This document shows positions 39,011 to 50,488 of a stretch of 64,000 nucleotides of DNA, one piece after another (the stretch's first letter is position 1; each line of letters opens with the position of its first letter). Origin of the DNA: Linepithema humile. Taxonomy: Eukaryota > Arthropoda > Insecta > Hymenoptera > Formicidae. Location of the stretch: positions 2,480,001-2,544,000 of the forward strand of contig NC_090133.1 in NCBI RefSeq assembly GCF_040581485.1, read 5' to 3'. The translations under genes were made by a program, and so were the position numbers. Under the pieces are notes generated by a model that was not told where the DNA came from, searched no databases, and was given only the letters and a program-made list of their open reading frames with translations.

Positions 39011-39844
39011 ACGACGAAAATGACCGAGTATGCTTGAAACCGGTAGTTAAAACAGTTGCCTTGCACATGCGCAAATGATGCGCGCTCTAGTCTTTAAAGG
39101 CATATCCACATAACTTGCATAAGCATATAATCTGCTTATTAAGTGGTATCTAATTATTAAGTGGATAGCACAAAAAATCAATTAAAGAAAAAATCAATTA
39201 AAGAAAATAAATTAACACTAGACATGTCATCCAATAATCTATATTTTATTTTTTTAAATTTATTTTTTTTTAAATTAATATAGCATTAGATAAAGACCCT
39301 AATATTCAAGTAGATTTACATCTAAGTATCTAGGTATTTATAGATCCAAATATTTTGTATATCGAACATTAAATTTAGTGTAAATTTACCATAATAAAAA
39401 AGTCTGTAAACTTCATACTGCTTCGATCATTTGACATAATTATAACTACTCTCGCACAAACATAAATATCTTTATAGTACTTTTAGAACTTAGAGTTTTA
39501 TTTAAAAAATAAAAAATTAAAAATAGATTAATCATTGTACTTAAATAACTTTGTTATTTTAATTTCATTATTTTACTTGATTATCGAAGTTATGCTGTTT
39601 ATTGCATGTATGCCATCTGGTGGCAGATTATGCATCTTTGCTCCGTAATTGTCGTTATCTTTCCGCAGTGGTCTCAGATTGTATTTCGTCAGAGTTATCG
39701 AAGTTTCTGCTCTACGTTTCTCATTTCTTCGTTGCACTTTGTGTTTGGTAGAATTCTTTGATCCGAATTTTCTGCATATTAGAAATTTCCGTGTAGGAAT
39801 TCCATAGATTGACATAGCAATCGTTGTGGAGAGACCGAAACAAA
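39011..39844. promoter_or_regulatory. Shared upstream region of RpS9 and LUC7L3
   Basis: About 830 bases separate the RpS9 leader exon and the LUC7L3 start codon on opposite strands. The middle is very AT-rich; the side next to LUC7L3 is more balanced and likely contains its 5' UTR. A CCATCTGGTGGCAG motif lies at 39613-39626. No TATA box is obvious near either expected start. A bidirectional promoter arrangement is inferred from layout. Confidence 0.5.
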
Positions 39845-42800
39845 ATGGCCGCAGCCGCGGCCGCTGCATTACTCGATGAGCTTATGGGCAGAAACAGAAA
39901 TGTTTTGCCTAACGAGAAGCCCAAAGAACTCAATTGGGAAGATCCCGAGGTAAGCTTGCATCAATGTTGATATTTTTGAAAAATCTTGATTGCTTTCGAA
40001 AATTTTTCGGTTGCTCTCGTTAACCCTTTCTTTTTACAAGAAAATTTTTCTAATTTTATATTTCTAAAACTTCTTACGATTCAAAAATTTTAACGATATA
40101 ATTCATATAATTAAATATTCTGAAAAATTTAATTTAAAAAATTTTAACGTGTTCTAAATAAAAAGAAAATATTTGTAAGGTAGTTATATATATATATATA
40201 TACAATTGTGTCAAGATTAGTTGTAGCATATTAATACTTATTAGCTAGTTTTAGAGCAAAAAAAATTAAATACAATATTAGAAAGAAAAAAATAAACTAG
40301 AACAGATAAAGATATTTATTTGTGTTGTCTATAATTGTGTATTTTTTATGATAATAAAAGCTGTGCAAACAGATAAGATTATATCAATTTCTTTTTTTTT
40401 ATGAAGCTTTTATCTAACTTCTTATTGTCTTGTATATCATTGTTTATCTTTGAAGAATCAGACGTTACATTATTTCTCTCTTTATGTGAATGTACTGACT
40501 TTATAGAATACTATTTATGTTTCAGTTTTGCAAGCTGTACCTAGTCAAATTCTGTCCTCATGACTTATTTGTTAATACAAGAGCAGACTTAGGCGCATGT
40601 CCCAAAGTGCATGACGATGAAGCTAGAGAATTGTTCGAAAAGGCTCAATATTCATACCGCAAGCAGCAATATGAAGATGAATTTATCAGGTATTGCCAGA
40701 GTATGTTGAACGAGGTAGAGCGAAAAATCGTAAAGGGAAAACAGCGATTGGCGTTAATTGGAAGAACAGAAGCAGTAAGTCTTACTAGAAGTTAGATTTT
40801 GAGCACAGAATTAAAATTCAACATTTTCTGCGTATAGCCGACATTGACGCCAGCGCAAACGCAACGAAATGAGGAGCAGATTGCTCTTCTAACGGAAAAA
40901 ATAAACAAATTAGTGGAGGAGGCTGAGCAAAGTGGAATTCAAGGCAATGTGGAACAAGCGCAAGGCCTAATGCGTCTCTGTGATCAGCTGAAGGAAGAGC
41001 GCGAAACTTTAAGGAAATCCAATGATAATAGTCATTACAATCAAGTGAGTATATGGATTTCAACTTTTATTGAATCCTAAATAATTTGTAATATATTTAT
41101 AATTACAATTTATACTAACTGGGTGAGATATATTTTCAGACTGCTGAATTAGCTGCTGCACAGGAGAAGCAGATGGAAGTATGCGACGTATGTGGTGCAT
41201 TTCTTATCGTGGGCGATGCTCAGCAACGAATCGATGATCATCTAATGGGAAAACAACATGTGGGCTACGCGAGACTAAAAAGCGCCCTTCAAGAGATTAT
41301 GGTAAGTATTATAGTTAATTATCATCTTTCTTAATATTAAATATTTCTTTACAGCTAAATTAAAACTGCTTATAGAGCAAACGTGAGAAAGCGCGCGATG
41401 AGAAAGAGCAGAGAAGGGAAGAAGAGCGGAAGCAAAGAGCACGAGCAAACGAGGAGCTCGACAGACGGCGGAGAGACAGCGACAGAGACAGAGACCGCGA
41501 CAGAGATAGAGACAAACGTCGTAGGCGAATGGACGATGAGAAGAGCCGCCACGACTCGAGCGGTCATCGGTAAGAACTTTTTTTTTAACTCGCTCTAAAA
41601 ATTTACATTTTTGACAAATTTTTGGTTTCGAGTTAATTGTAAAAGTGATAAGTTTAACGGAAATGTTGCTTATTATAGAAATTCCGGACACAGAAGTAGA
41701 AGCAGATCGCGAGATAGGCATCATCGAGACGAAGATAGCCACCGACGGCATGGTAGAGATAAGGGTGAGTGATGACGCTCTACTGACTCTTTAAAATAGT
41801 TGTCATGTGACAGTAGAAAGTTAAGTCTCGTGGTATGAGAAAAAATCCAATTTACAAAAGTATCTAATATTTTTTAAAATAATATTTAATTTGAATGATA
41901 AAATTAAAGACAGCATTGTGTGTGTGTGTGTGTGTGTGTGTGTCACTAGTTTAGTATAGGCATTACATGTTGGCAGTACTTTTTGCAATTATAAATCAAA
42001 GTTGTAGGACGCTTAATCATTTCACACAGACGTTTAGATAACATTTCGATCAGTATCTAATCGAAATTTGAAAAAATTCTTTAAGAGATTGATTTATCGC
42101 GACGTCTTAAAAGTTTACTGAAACAATTGTTGCGAATAGAAGAGCAAACGGCGCTTGATATCGTAATAATAACGATAATTTTTAGGAAATCGCGATCATC
42201 GGAGTTCCAGCCATCACAATCGTCGCCGGCACCGCTCGCGAAGTCGAAGTCACAAGTAACTTCTCTTGATTGGTTAGTGAGTGAGAAGTAAGCCAGGTAT
42301 GCACCAAACAATATAACCATATTCGTCTCAATTACTGTACAGGTACTCTTACGATCCAGGTGAGTTGCCATTCCGATGCACATAATACATATACATGATA
42401 ATATAATCTGTGATGTTTGAAGCGCCGCGTAAGTCACACAGCAAGTCCGTCTCATTTCTATCTCTGAAACACACTCTGTCTCTCTCCGCCTCTCTTTGCT
42501 TCATGTCCCAACAGAATAGGAACAAACGCCTCTAGTTTAAAAAAAAATTTCATCAAAGAATCGACTTCGCTGTCAATGCTATTTCATTAAGATGAAAATC
42601 TCTAACTAATGGCGTAACCAGGTATAATGCTGAGTGAGCACAATTGTAAAGTCGTCAGATCAATAGGTACATTTATCATTTATATAGTATTATATATATC
42701 GTCAGTGAAAAACAAGAGAGAAGAAACGGAAGAATGCAATAGTAATATAATTTGCTTTGATAATTTTTAAAAATTAATCTTAAATTTAAGAAAATTGAAT

Positions 42801-43294
42801 CTTTCCTTTACGAGATTCTTTAGAAAATCAGTCGAATCATTTTTGCAATATTTTAAAAATCTAAACTTAATTTTCTTGACTTTTAATTTTATATTTTCAA
42901 GATTCTGTTTTGTCAGTACAGTGTTTGCCAAGGTTTTATTTAGCAACTTTTTAAGAACTTTTGGGAACATAAATCATTTCATTTTCACTTCATACATTTT
43001 CCTCGCATCTTCAAGAAACTTGTCGATTAATTAAAAATAGAAAATTTTAATCGCGTCGCGTAGAAGCTGAATACACTTGACACATCTCCAAGTAATCGTT
43101 CCGATAAATTCTCGATTTGTCTGTAAAGCAAGCTGGGAGAAGGTATACCTATGCTTGCTTTCACCGGTTATAACTCTACATTGAAACAGCAGAAGGGTGT
43201 AAGTCCAAAAGATGATTTTTTTTCCAGGAAAAGCCCGCAAAGGTCCGGAGAATCGGTGGACGCGCGCTTTCAAGATGAATTAAATAACTGTGAA
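39845..43294 (+). CDS. LUC7L3: LUC7-like protein 3 (U1 snRNP-associated splicing factor)
   Basis: Exons: 39845-39949, 40526-40774, 40838-41044, 41140-41301, 41376-41569, 41679-41764, 42186-42255, 43228-43294 (stop 43295-43297). All phases agree and the product is 380 residues. Domains in order: N-terminal helix (LLDELMGRNRN); first zinc finger with Cys37, Cys45, Cys60 and His64; a long coiled-coil segment (about 100-185); second zinc finger VCDVCGAFLIVGD with Cys202, Cys205, His221 and His227; then an Arg/Asp/Ser-rich tail from about residue 242. This is the LUC7L3/CROP branch rather than LUC7L/LUC7L2. The family sits in or near U1 snRNP and influences 5' splice-site choice. If the last donor (42256) is not used, translation stops at 42257-42259, giving 358 residues. 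Other in-frame terminal exons are listed separately. The last 22 residues are the least certain part. Confidence 0.92.
40183..40202 (+). repeat. (TA)n microsatellite in LUC7L3 intron 1
   Basis: About nine TA units in the first LUC7L3 intron. Confidence 0.8.
41919..41943 (+). repeat. (TG)n microsatellite in a LUC7L3 intron
   Basis: About twelve TG units in the intron between the exons at 41679 and 42186. Confidence 0.85.
42256..42259 (+). other. LUC7L3 donor overlapping an alternative stop codon
   Basis: In CAC AAG TAA the sequence GTAACT can serve as a splice donor after CACAA (exon end 42255). If unspliced, TAA ends the protein at residue 358. Donor use therefore decides directly between a short C-terminus and the downstream terminal exons. 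The donor matches the consensus only moderately. Confidence 0.5.
42343..42359 (+). other. Candidate 17-base microexon in LUC7L3
   Basis: A TACTGTACAG acceptor and a consensus GTGAGT donor enclose only 17 bases. Coming from the phase-2 donor at 42256 it would add KYSYDP and leave phase 1. It would then continue into 43228 in a different frame and end after about 18 further residues (ending AFKMN). Splice-site quality is the only evidence. Confidence 0.2.
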
Positions 43295-43298
43295 TAAA
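43293..43298 (+). terminator. Polyadenylation signal overlapping the LUC7L3 stop codon
   Basis: AATAAA occupies 43293-43298 and contains the TAA stop of the 380-residue isoform (43295-43297). Cleavage 15-30 bases later would leave almost no 3' UTR. A second A-rich AATAAA lies near 43355 and would give a slightly longer tail. Confidence 0.5.
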
Positions 43299-43299
43299 T

Positions 43300-45054
43300 G
43301 CAATCAGGTTGAAATATATTTAAGATAAAATAGATTCATGCTGTTTATCCCAAAATAAAAAAACTTGTTTCTATAAAAATACAGCGTCTTCTTTCATTAT
43401 AATTTTTTTTTTTATTATTATGGTTTTATCGCGTTTTGTTTTTCAGATTATTTGAATTCGAGACTCACTTCGGGAACTTGCTTGATTCTATAACTTGTAA
43501 AAGGCCGTCACACTTGTTGCGACGAAAAGAGAGAACGGCGAAGCCGATAGTTTTGGACTTACTCCCTTCCGCTTCTCCGGCGCGGACCTATCTTCGTAGG
43601 TTCGTTAAAAAGTGCGATCTAATCTTGCTCGCGTGTCGATAAGAGAGAAAGAGAGACAGAAAGAGATTTTGCGGTTTAGCGCGGAGGGGACACAGCTCTC
43701 AGTGCCCGCTTCATAGAGCTTCGTCCACGACTGCAAATGCACGAGTGCGCAACTGTGAGTGCGCCCTGCAAACGTGTGACTGACTATACGAACCTCTAGC
43801 TTCTGCCACGCAATTGACGAGGTATTTATACCGGAAATGATAATATCAACAAATGTCCTTCTGCCAGGAGAGTTTCCATCCTCCCCCCCCCTTGCTTTCA
43901 TTTTCTTCAGGCCTCCCCCTTGACTAATTAAGGCTCTAACGATCTCAAAACGTAATTGTTTAGACGATGTAGGGGATCCTCGAATCGCCGGTGTGCAGGA
44001 GGAGCGTAATTCTTTTAGAATAACAGGAAAAAAGCTAGGATATTTGCAATTTTTAAGAGGGACAAAAAAAACCGATCACGGTTTTCATTATAAAATTTTA
44101 TACAATTAAACAAGAACGAGTCATTTCTAGAAAAATAGATAGAGAAAGATGGTCTTAACAAAATATATCTGTTGCTTGTAAAACTAACGGTCACTTCGTC
44201 CTTTTAGCAAAATTAAAATTCAATCATCTAGACATTTTGTAAATGACAAACTAATAAGTCATCCCTTCCCCTCCTTTGACAATGAAAGCGGATTTGCGTA
44301 TCGGTGTTTCTAATCGATTGCATTCACAAATCCATGATGAAGAACTCGTGCGCTTGTTAAACAAACACACAGTCGACAGAGGGACAGGCTTTCGCCAATA
44401 AGATAATAATTGAAACAATATTTGACTATTGTATGAAATTGCGATGCCGATGACACTCCCGCTAAGACTCGAATTGTCTACTTTCAGGAAGAAGAGAAGA
44501 GAGGAGCCCTTCGAGGAATTGTACAAGATGCTGCTTAACGTACGCTAAGGTAAACATTTTGTATAATCTTGACGATGAATGATAGGGAGGGGTGAGGGAG
44601 GGGGAGGGGGACAAACGCGAACAAGTTTCTGTTAAAATCAGATACCAATCGACGTACATTATTTCTGAACAATTGTGTTATCTTAGGCCGTCTATACATA
44701 AACAGAACGATCCACAAGGTAAATTGTCTAATTGCTAATTAAATAATGAGACGTAACATTATAATACTCATAAGATTGTTATTTGGAACTAATAAAACGA
44801 TGTCGCAGGCCTCCGTTGTTCCTCTTCCGTTAATCGGCCTCTTTCCTTCTTTCACTTGAACACTGCACTTCGTTACGTATGTAGTGAAGTATATTTTTTG
44901 AATTATTATATTACTAAATATTATCGAAGGCGAGACTGAACATATGGGCGATGATGACAAAAGATAAATATGAAGGAAAAGTGAAGAACAAAAATTTCTA
45001 TGGAGGATTGATGAGATGCAGTGTCACATGAGTTATAACATTGCAAAAATATAA
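43300..45054. other. Region between LUC7L3 and SLC25A38 3' ends
   Basis: Apart from the candidate LUC7L3 exons, I see no independent gene. An open frame after a TTTTTCAG acceptor (43448-43642, 65 codons, reading LFEFETHFGN at its start) is phase-compatible with LUC7L3 but unlike any domain I know. A C-run lies at about 43884-43892. Much of this may be long 3' UTR or intron of LUC7L3 isoforms. Confidence 0.4.
44488..44539 (+). CDS. Candidate alternative LUC7L3 exon (KKRREEPFEELYK)
   Basis: A CTACTTTCAG acceptor precedes 44488. Joined to the phase-2 LUC7L3 donor at 42256 it reads KKKRREEPFEELYKMLLN, a charged helix-like tail suiting the end of an RS-type domain. Two exits are possible. Reading on gives V-R and a stop at 44546-44548. 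Use of the weak GTACGC donor after 44539 gives phase 0 into the exon at 45132. A stronger-looking GTAAAC donor after 44549 lies beyond the in-frame stop. It could belong to another transcript, but no start codon or upstream exon of another plus-strand gene was found. Confidence 0.4.
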
Positions 45055-45060
45055 TTTATT
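45055..45060 (-). terminator. Likely SLC25A38 polyadenylation signal
   Basis: The first good AATAAA after the SLC25A38 stop on the minus strand is at 45060-45055, giving a 3' UTR of about 290 bases. If used, the mRNA is antisense to the candidate LUC7L3 exon at 45132-45200. Confidence 0.45.
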
Positions 45061-45131
45061 AAATAAATTACAACATTATAACAATATAAAGTCAACTGCT
45101 CTTAATACTGTATATGGCACTTTCCTTGCAG

Positions 45132-45200
45132 TACAACAATAACGCGCTCACTTTAGACCAGCTTGCTTTGTCACCTGAACAAGAAGAGAAGAGCGAATAG
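45132..45200 (+). CDS. Candidate final exon of a longer LUC7L3 isoform
   Basis: A strong acceptor (CACTTTCCTTGCAG) is followed by 22 open codons, YNNNALTLDQLALSPEQEE then KSE, and a TAG. The other two frames close quickly. Composition is protein-like, and phase 0 fits the GTACGC donor after 44539, giving a 397-residue LUC7L3 variant. It lies only 130 bases beyond the SLC25A38 stop codon on the opposite strand, inside the expected 3' UTR of that gene. ATTAAA at about 45223-45228 could serve as its polyadenylation signal. Confidence 0.4.
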   Translation, partial: YNNNALTLDQLALSPEQEEKSE

Positions 45201-45329
45201 ATCGCAACGTCAATTATTAATGTCATTAAACTCGCTTTTGCGTGAATTATATCTCGTGAAGTCTCGTCAAACGTAGGGTAACTTAATTCGTCATTTTATC
45301 ACTTCTCCATTTGACTATTTCGATTGTTT

Positions 45330-48300
45330 TCACTTGATGATTGATCGAATTACCTGCTCGTATACAGTCCAAGCCATCGTGGTCATCAGAGTTCGCCTCA
45401 ACATCCTAGGAACGATACCCTTAAAATATCCTAAAACACCGTACTTTCTATAGATAAAAAATGTCGCGTAGTAAATGCTGTTGAATTCGTTCGGATACAA
45501 CTGCATCTTCGTCTTGATGACGTCCGGCGGTTGCGTAACTATGGAGGCTAAAATTCCAGCGAGGATTCCGCATCCGAAGTGAACCGACACATACGAATCG
45601 TTTGTCATTCCTGCGAACAAAATGATTTGTTTCAACAAAATCAATCAAGCTTCGATAATCTAAATTCTTTTTACTCGATTTGTGTTCCAGTATTATATTT
45701 GATTGTTATCGCACGAGCCTTTCTCCCTTGTATGTATCTAAATTTTTTAATTAAAAAGTATTACGAATCGATTATGGAAACTATAGGTTTGCCAAGAAAG
45801 TTTTCTAGTGTTTTTCTATAAAGTTGAAAAAACTAGAAAACTTTTCGAACAAAAATATAATTCTAAATTGTAAATTCTGTAATTTTTGTGCGAACTCTTT
45901 TGTTAAATGTAAAATGCTGTCATTTAACTACACACTGATTTAATGTGATTTAGGAAATATACCTGCACTGGCAACCACGTTTTTCAGTCGAGTATAAAAC
46001 ATGAGGTATAAACCGCTGTAAGGTGCATCTCGCAGAAGAGTAGGCACTAAGCCACTGGATAAGCCCCTTATTCCTTCCTGCTTGTAGATCGATCTGAGAG
46101 CCTCATTAATACTATCGTACTTGTAAACGCCGCTCTGTACAAAACAAAATTGCGCTCATGTAAATGATAGTCAGTTGATTGCACATTTATCGCTAAAATC
46201 TATAAACGAATTGATCAATTGGATGCACTAATGCACACTGCTGCGCATTAAAATATACACAGTGCACAAGCGAATTGAATTCGCCAAATGTTCGTGCTAT
46301 AATTTTTATGATTATTTTTATTAGAACAAAATAAAATACGTTAAGCATTTAATTAGGCTCTTATACAAATCTTGTATATTATTTTTTTATCGCATCAATA
46401 ATATGACAATTAAAGTTACGAAGAAAATAAATTTACAACAATGTAATAAACTTTAACCAATGTGCGCTAATGCATCCGCTATGCTTTTCTTTCTTTCCGA
46501 ATCATACCTCGAATCGTGTCTTCACTACTGTGATGGGAATCAACAGAGCGCCAGATATGGATCGTGCGGTGATGCCCAAAGAAACTGCCTGCATGGCTGT
46601 CAGAGGTTCTTGCAGGTCGAAAGTGTGCTTCAGCCAATGTAACGTTGAGAAGTATAAACCCACGCCAGGAACTACCCTAGTGATCGACTACAAATCAACG
46701 TTCATTACTAATCATTGAAAATCAATACGCATAAAATTAATCATTATTAATATTTAGAATATCTCACCGGCGTCATGCCTCTCCAGAGTCCGAAGACGTT
46801 CTCCTTCTGGACAATGTGCGACACCGTGCGCAGCATCCCATTTTTCGACGATCTACTCGAGATAGAATAATTAAGATTAATTAATAGAAATAAATTTTGA
46901 AAATCTTTAAAACCGACGAACTCGATTAATCAAACGGTGAGTTTAAAATCGAGCAAAAACTTTAATTTGGAAAAAATAAACCTTGGATTAAAAGGTGAAC
47001 TGAGTTAAGTCAGGAACGATTAAATTATCTGAACTAAACTGAATCTCAAGAATCTCACGTGCAAATTAACAGGGTAAAATTTATTGTAAACTTGCAGTAA
47101 AAAAAAAGATAGAACCATAATTTCTGATTCTGAATCTGATTATAGCAAAGGTTACTGATCTTACCCAACGGGAACATTGACTCTGTTCTGAAGTCTAGTC
47201 TTCACCAAATCCAGAGGTTGAAAGAGGATCGTGGAGAATGTTCCGGAGAACGAACCCGCCAGGAAGGATTTCAAAATCGGGTACTGTGAAGCAACATAAG
47301 TGATAACTTAATCAAGTTCCAAAGTATCAACTTACTTAAAGATAAACATTCGAGGAACTTCATATTCGATCGACGACTACGCATATACGAGAATAATCAC
47401 GCACGAGTTTCGTCGCACGAGTTCGCTCACGTGCGACGAACGATCTCGGCCTAGTGCACGATATTAATTGCTTTATCGAGTGACTTTGGGGTTATCGTCG
47501 CGTGGCAAACAGCTATTTTTCGCCATGAGCTGATATGTTATTGTGCGCGTGGATTTCTTCAGCGACGCGATCATTGCGCGACTTTTGACGTTAGCATTTA
47601 ATGACGTTAACACTTTACGCCACAGGGGATCTATTTGTTTTCCGTTTTCGCTGATAAGCGAAGGCGAAAACAGGATTTCGTCAGACTAATGAGCTTACTG
47701 ACGTAAATTTATCATCTGCGTCAAGTTTACATTGTATTAAATAACCGTCTGATGATTTTATCACACAGCCTTATATTCTCTTATTTGTCAATTCTCTCTT
47801 TGCAGGAGGCCTGCAATCCTCAATCGCGAATCTTTCACAAAATGATATATTATACAATACATTGGCAAATACTCCGAGCAAAAATTTATTGGCAAACTTT
47901 AAATTGATATTTCTTTTCTTATTGATAATCACAACACAATCTTTAATTCTTAAACAAGTACTACAAGATTATTCAATCCATTTTTTATTTTCCCAGTGTT
48001 GTACATGCAGTATTATTAATTATATACAAAGCTATAAATTTTTTAAATTTAATACTTTGGGGGAGACCTATTTATTTTAACAATTCATGCAAATATTTAC
48101 CCATTATGGCAAAATTATGTATTCTAATTTTGTAGATAGAAAAGAATAATGAAGAAAACTTAAGTGCACATGCAAATAAAATAAATTTTTAAAAAATACG
48201 TCAAAATTTTGAAATTTTTTGTCATACAAGAATTTTGAGCATAACTTTGAAATTCTGTTGACGACGTATATTTTGTATAGCAGTGAATAAAACAAGGATT

Positions 48301-48442
48301 TGCACATCCTATTTTTCTTAGATATTTTAATGCAAAATTTAAGGAATTTAATAAAAATAGAAAATGTAAATTTGAAATATAAATATAGTTTTTAATAACT
48401 ATTCATGATTCTCAGAATACTTACAGTTCCCAGAGCTTCCAT
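45330..48442 (-). CDS. SLC25A38: Mitochondrial glycine transporter, SLC25A38 type, complete
   Basis: Six minus-strand coding exons: 48442-48425, 47283-47165, 46852-46768, 46687-46508, 46134-45963, 45610-45330. They sum to 855 bases (284 residues plus TGA; human about 304) and all phases agree. The protein has three mitochondrial carrier repeats, each with a signature: QPLDLVKTRLQ (Pro29-Lys34), IPITVVKTRFE (Pro125-Lys130, acidic residue replaced by Thr as in this subfamily) and QPPDVIKTKMQ (Pro219-Lys224). SLLRDAPFSG-like (TLLRDAPYSGLYLMFY) and RRTLMTTMAWTVYE segments are diagnostic. In yeast and vertebrates the family imports glycine across the inner membrane to feed ALAS for haem synthesis. 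The first exon codes only MEALGT before GTAAGT; it is chosen because it is phase-compatible, has a strong donor and yields the expected carrier start. Its 5' UTR boundary is unknown. Confidence 0.93.
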
Positions 48443-50310
48443 GATAAGCCGAATTAAAAAATTTATATTTGCTGCTAAATCCGCTAGTACGAAATTTTAA
48501 AAACCCTTCGAAACTATATGTAAAATTATACTCAAAAATCTGTTTATCAACTTTTTTTACAGTAATTAATTCACCAATTGTACTATTAACAATAAACGAA
48601 TTGTTTTTTTCAGATATGGAAAAATTTTCTCCCCACAAATCTTCGACGCCGACGTTAAACTAAATCACGTTTGGAACGTACATCGACTCTACTTACATCC
48701 CCGTTTATCTCCGTATCACCACTCCCAATGAGGTTAATAGAGTGACCCTGCATATCAGAGCATGCTCATGCGAGAAAGTTTCCGGGCTTATCAGCCGCCG
48801 AAACGTGATTTAAACGTGACTTGACTGGAAAACGTGATGTACTTTATGCTTGTACTCGAGACCGTCCTCATTCGACATTTTTCCACACATTGATAACAGT
48901 CTGAATCATTCTTCATGGAATCCTTTGCAACGCTTTATGGAGAATTCCTAAGGTAACAGAACATGACCTTTTTTGTTGATTTTAGATAAAATTATTTATT
49001 ATAATGAATTATATTTTGTTGATTTTAGACAAGATATATTTTATGATAAAATCAATAATTTTGAAATCATTGATAATTTTTTGGATAATTTGTGTTGATT
49101 TTATGTAAAATCATAAAATATTAAAATAAGTAACATTTCGTGCACGTTTTCAAAAAGAAAAAGATTTTAAAAAAGATTGAAGAATTGAAAAGAAATATAA
49201 AGGAATAATAAGGATTTACAGGCAATAATTGATTATTCCTGTTGAGAATTTATACTTTATACAGATCAAGCTATCTTTAAAAACCTATTAAAGTTATCTG
49301 TTTGAGTTTTTCACACAATTTATTCATGAAATATCTGATTTTATTAAAAATAGAATAAGTGGTGCATAAAATACAAAATAAAAAGTAACATGTGGATTAT
49401 AACGAGAATTGACCTTGCAATGTTGCCCATGTTTTATCGCATCATGAAAACAACCAAGATAACTAAAGTATTAGAATAAAATACATTTTAATGAAATTCT
49501 GAACATTTGAGAAGCAATTGACCATGATGAAAGAGTAACAGTTATTGCATTATTTTCAATTGCTAATGCTTATCTTCTAAAAGCATTTTGGTTTATTTAA
49601 AGCATACATGTTATATTCTTTTCTTATCTATGATTCTATTTTATCTATCAGATTAGTTGTAATTATTATGTTTATCAAAAAATCCATTAATAACTAAATA
49701 CTTGTATTTTCAATTATGATTTATAATTTAGAAAGTACATGTAATTCAAAGGCTACACATTTTTTGGATTTATTGCAACGTGGTTTGGCAAGTTAACCAA
49801 GATTCGTTTATCTTAGACGCTCTTTCTGTATTTTAAACAACCTAATTGTGAGAAATAATTAAACAGAAAAAAATTATACTAATTTTCGAACAGCCAAGTT
49901 ATATTATTCGCAAACAAGCATATCAATCAAAAAGTATTTCTCAACGGAAAGGCTACTATGTGTTAAACATTTCTTAATTGTACAAATATTCCATACCACA
50001 ATTATATTTTCGCACTGAATAAAACAAACGAAGCATCAGTTACACAAGAGGGCAAAAAAAGGTCACGAGTCGACAGAAAAGTCACGAGCAACTGATATAG
50101 CTATCAAGAGATAGGAGCGCAAAATCATCAACCTTGTTTATACAACATGATATGATCCTTGCACACTGTTGCACTACGTACCCATGTGACGAACCTATCA
50201 GCTTCGTTTTTTAACCGAACCCAACCAACAAATACATAGATGATCATCTATGAGACGCTTCTTATCGCGCATAAAGGTCTATTCATAGTACGATATTATT
50301 TACAAAACAA
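48443..50310. other. Upstream region between SLC25A38 and the MITEs
   Basis: AT-rich DNA without a recognised gene. The SLC25A38 leader and promoter must lie here; a more balanced stretch at about 48.65-48.95 kb is the best candidate. Open frames such as 48399-48638 on the minus strand overlap the start exon and lack support. Confidence 0.5.
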
Positions 50311-50312
50311 TA

Positions 50313-50433
50313 GGTCTGTTTTTTATAGCTGAACTGGCTGCACTAGTTCAGAGTTTATCTTCCTCCTTCCAATGTGGAGGGAAAAAGATAAACTCTGAAC
50401 TAGTACAGCCAGTTCAGCTATAAAGAACAGACC
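50313..50433. mobile_element. MITE 1, Tc1/mariner-like, TA target duplication
   Basis: A 121-base element whose 49-base terminal inverted repeats (50313-50361 and 50385-50433) differ at only two positions and begin GGTCTGTT. TA lies directly on both sides (50311-50312 and 50434-50435), as expected for Tc1/mariner-mobilised MITEs. The inner part is a 23-base loop with its own short palindrome. No coding capacity. High arm identity suggests fairly recent activity. Confidence 0.85.
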
Positions 50434-50488
50434 TAATATATCATGTCGACGTAGTGTCCAGATATTCTCACATGGCTTTTAAATAATA

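Noticed and set aside
43448..43642. 65-codon open stretch after a TTTTTCAG acceptor, phase-compatible with LUC7L3.
   Set aside because: Composition is unlike an RS tail or known domain, and phase agreement is expected one time in three; kept only as a remote alternative exon.
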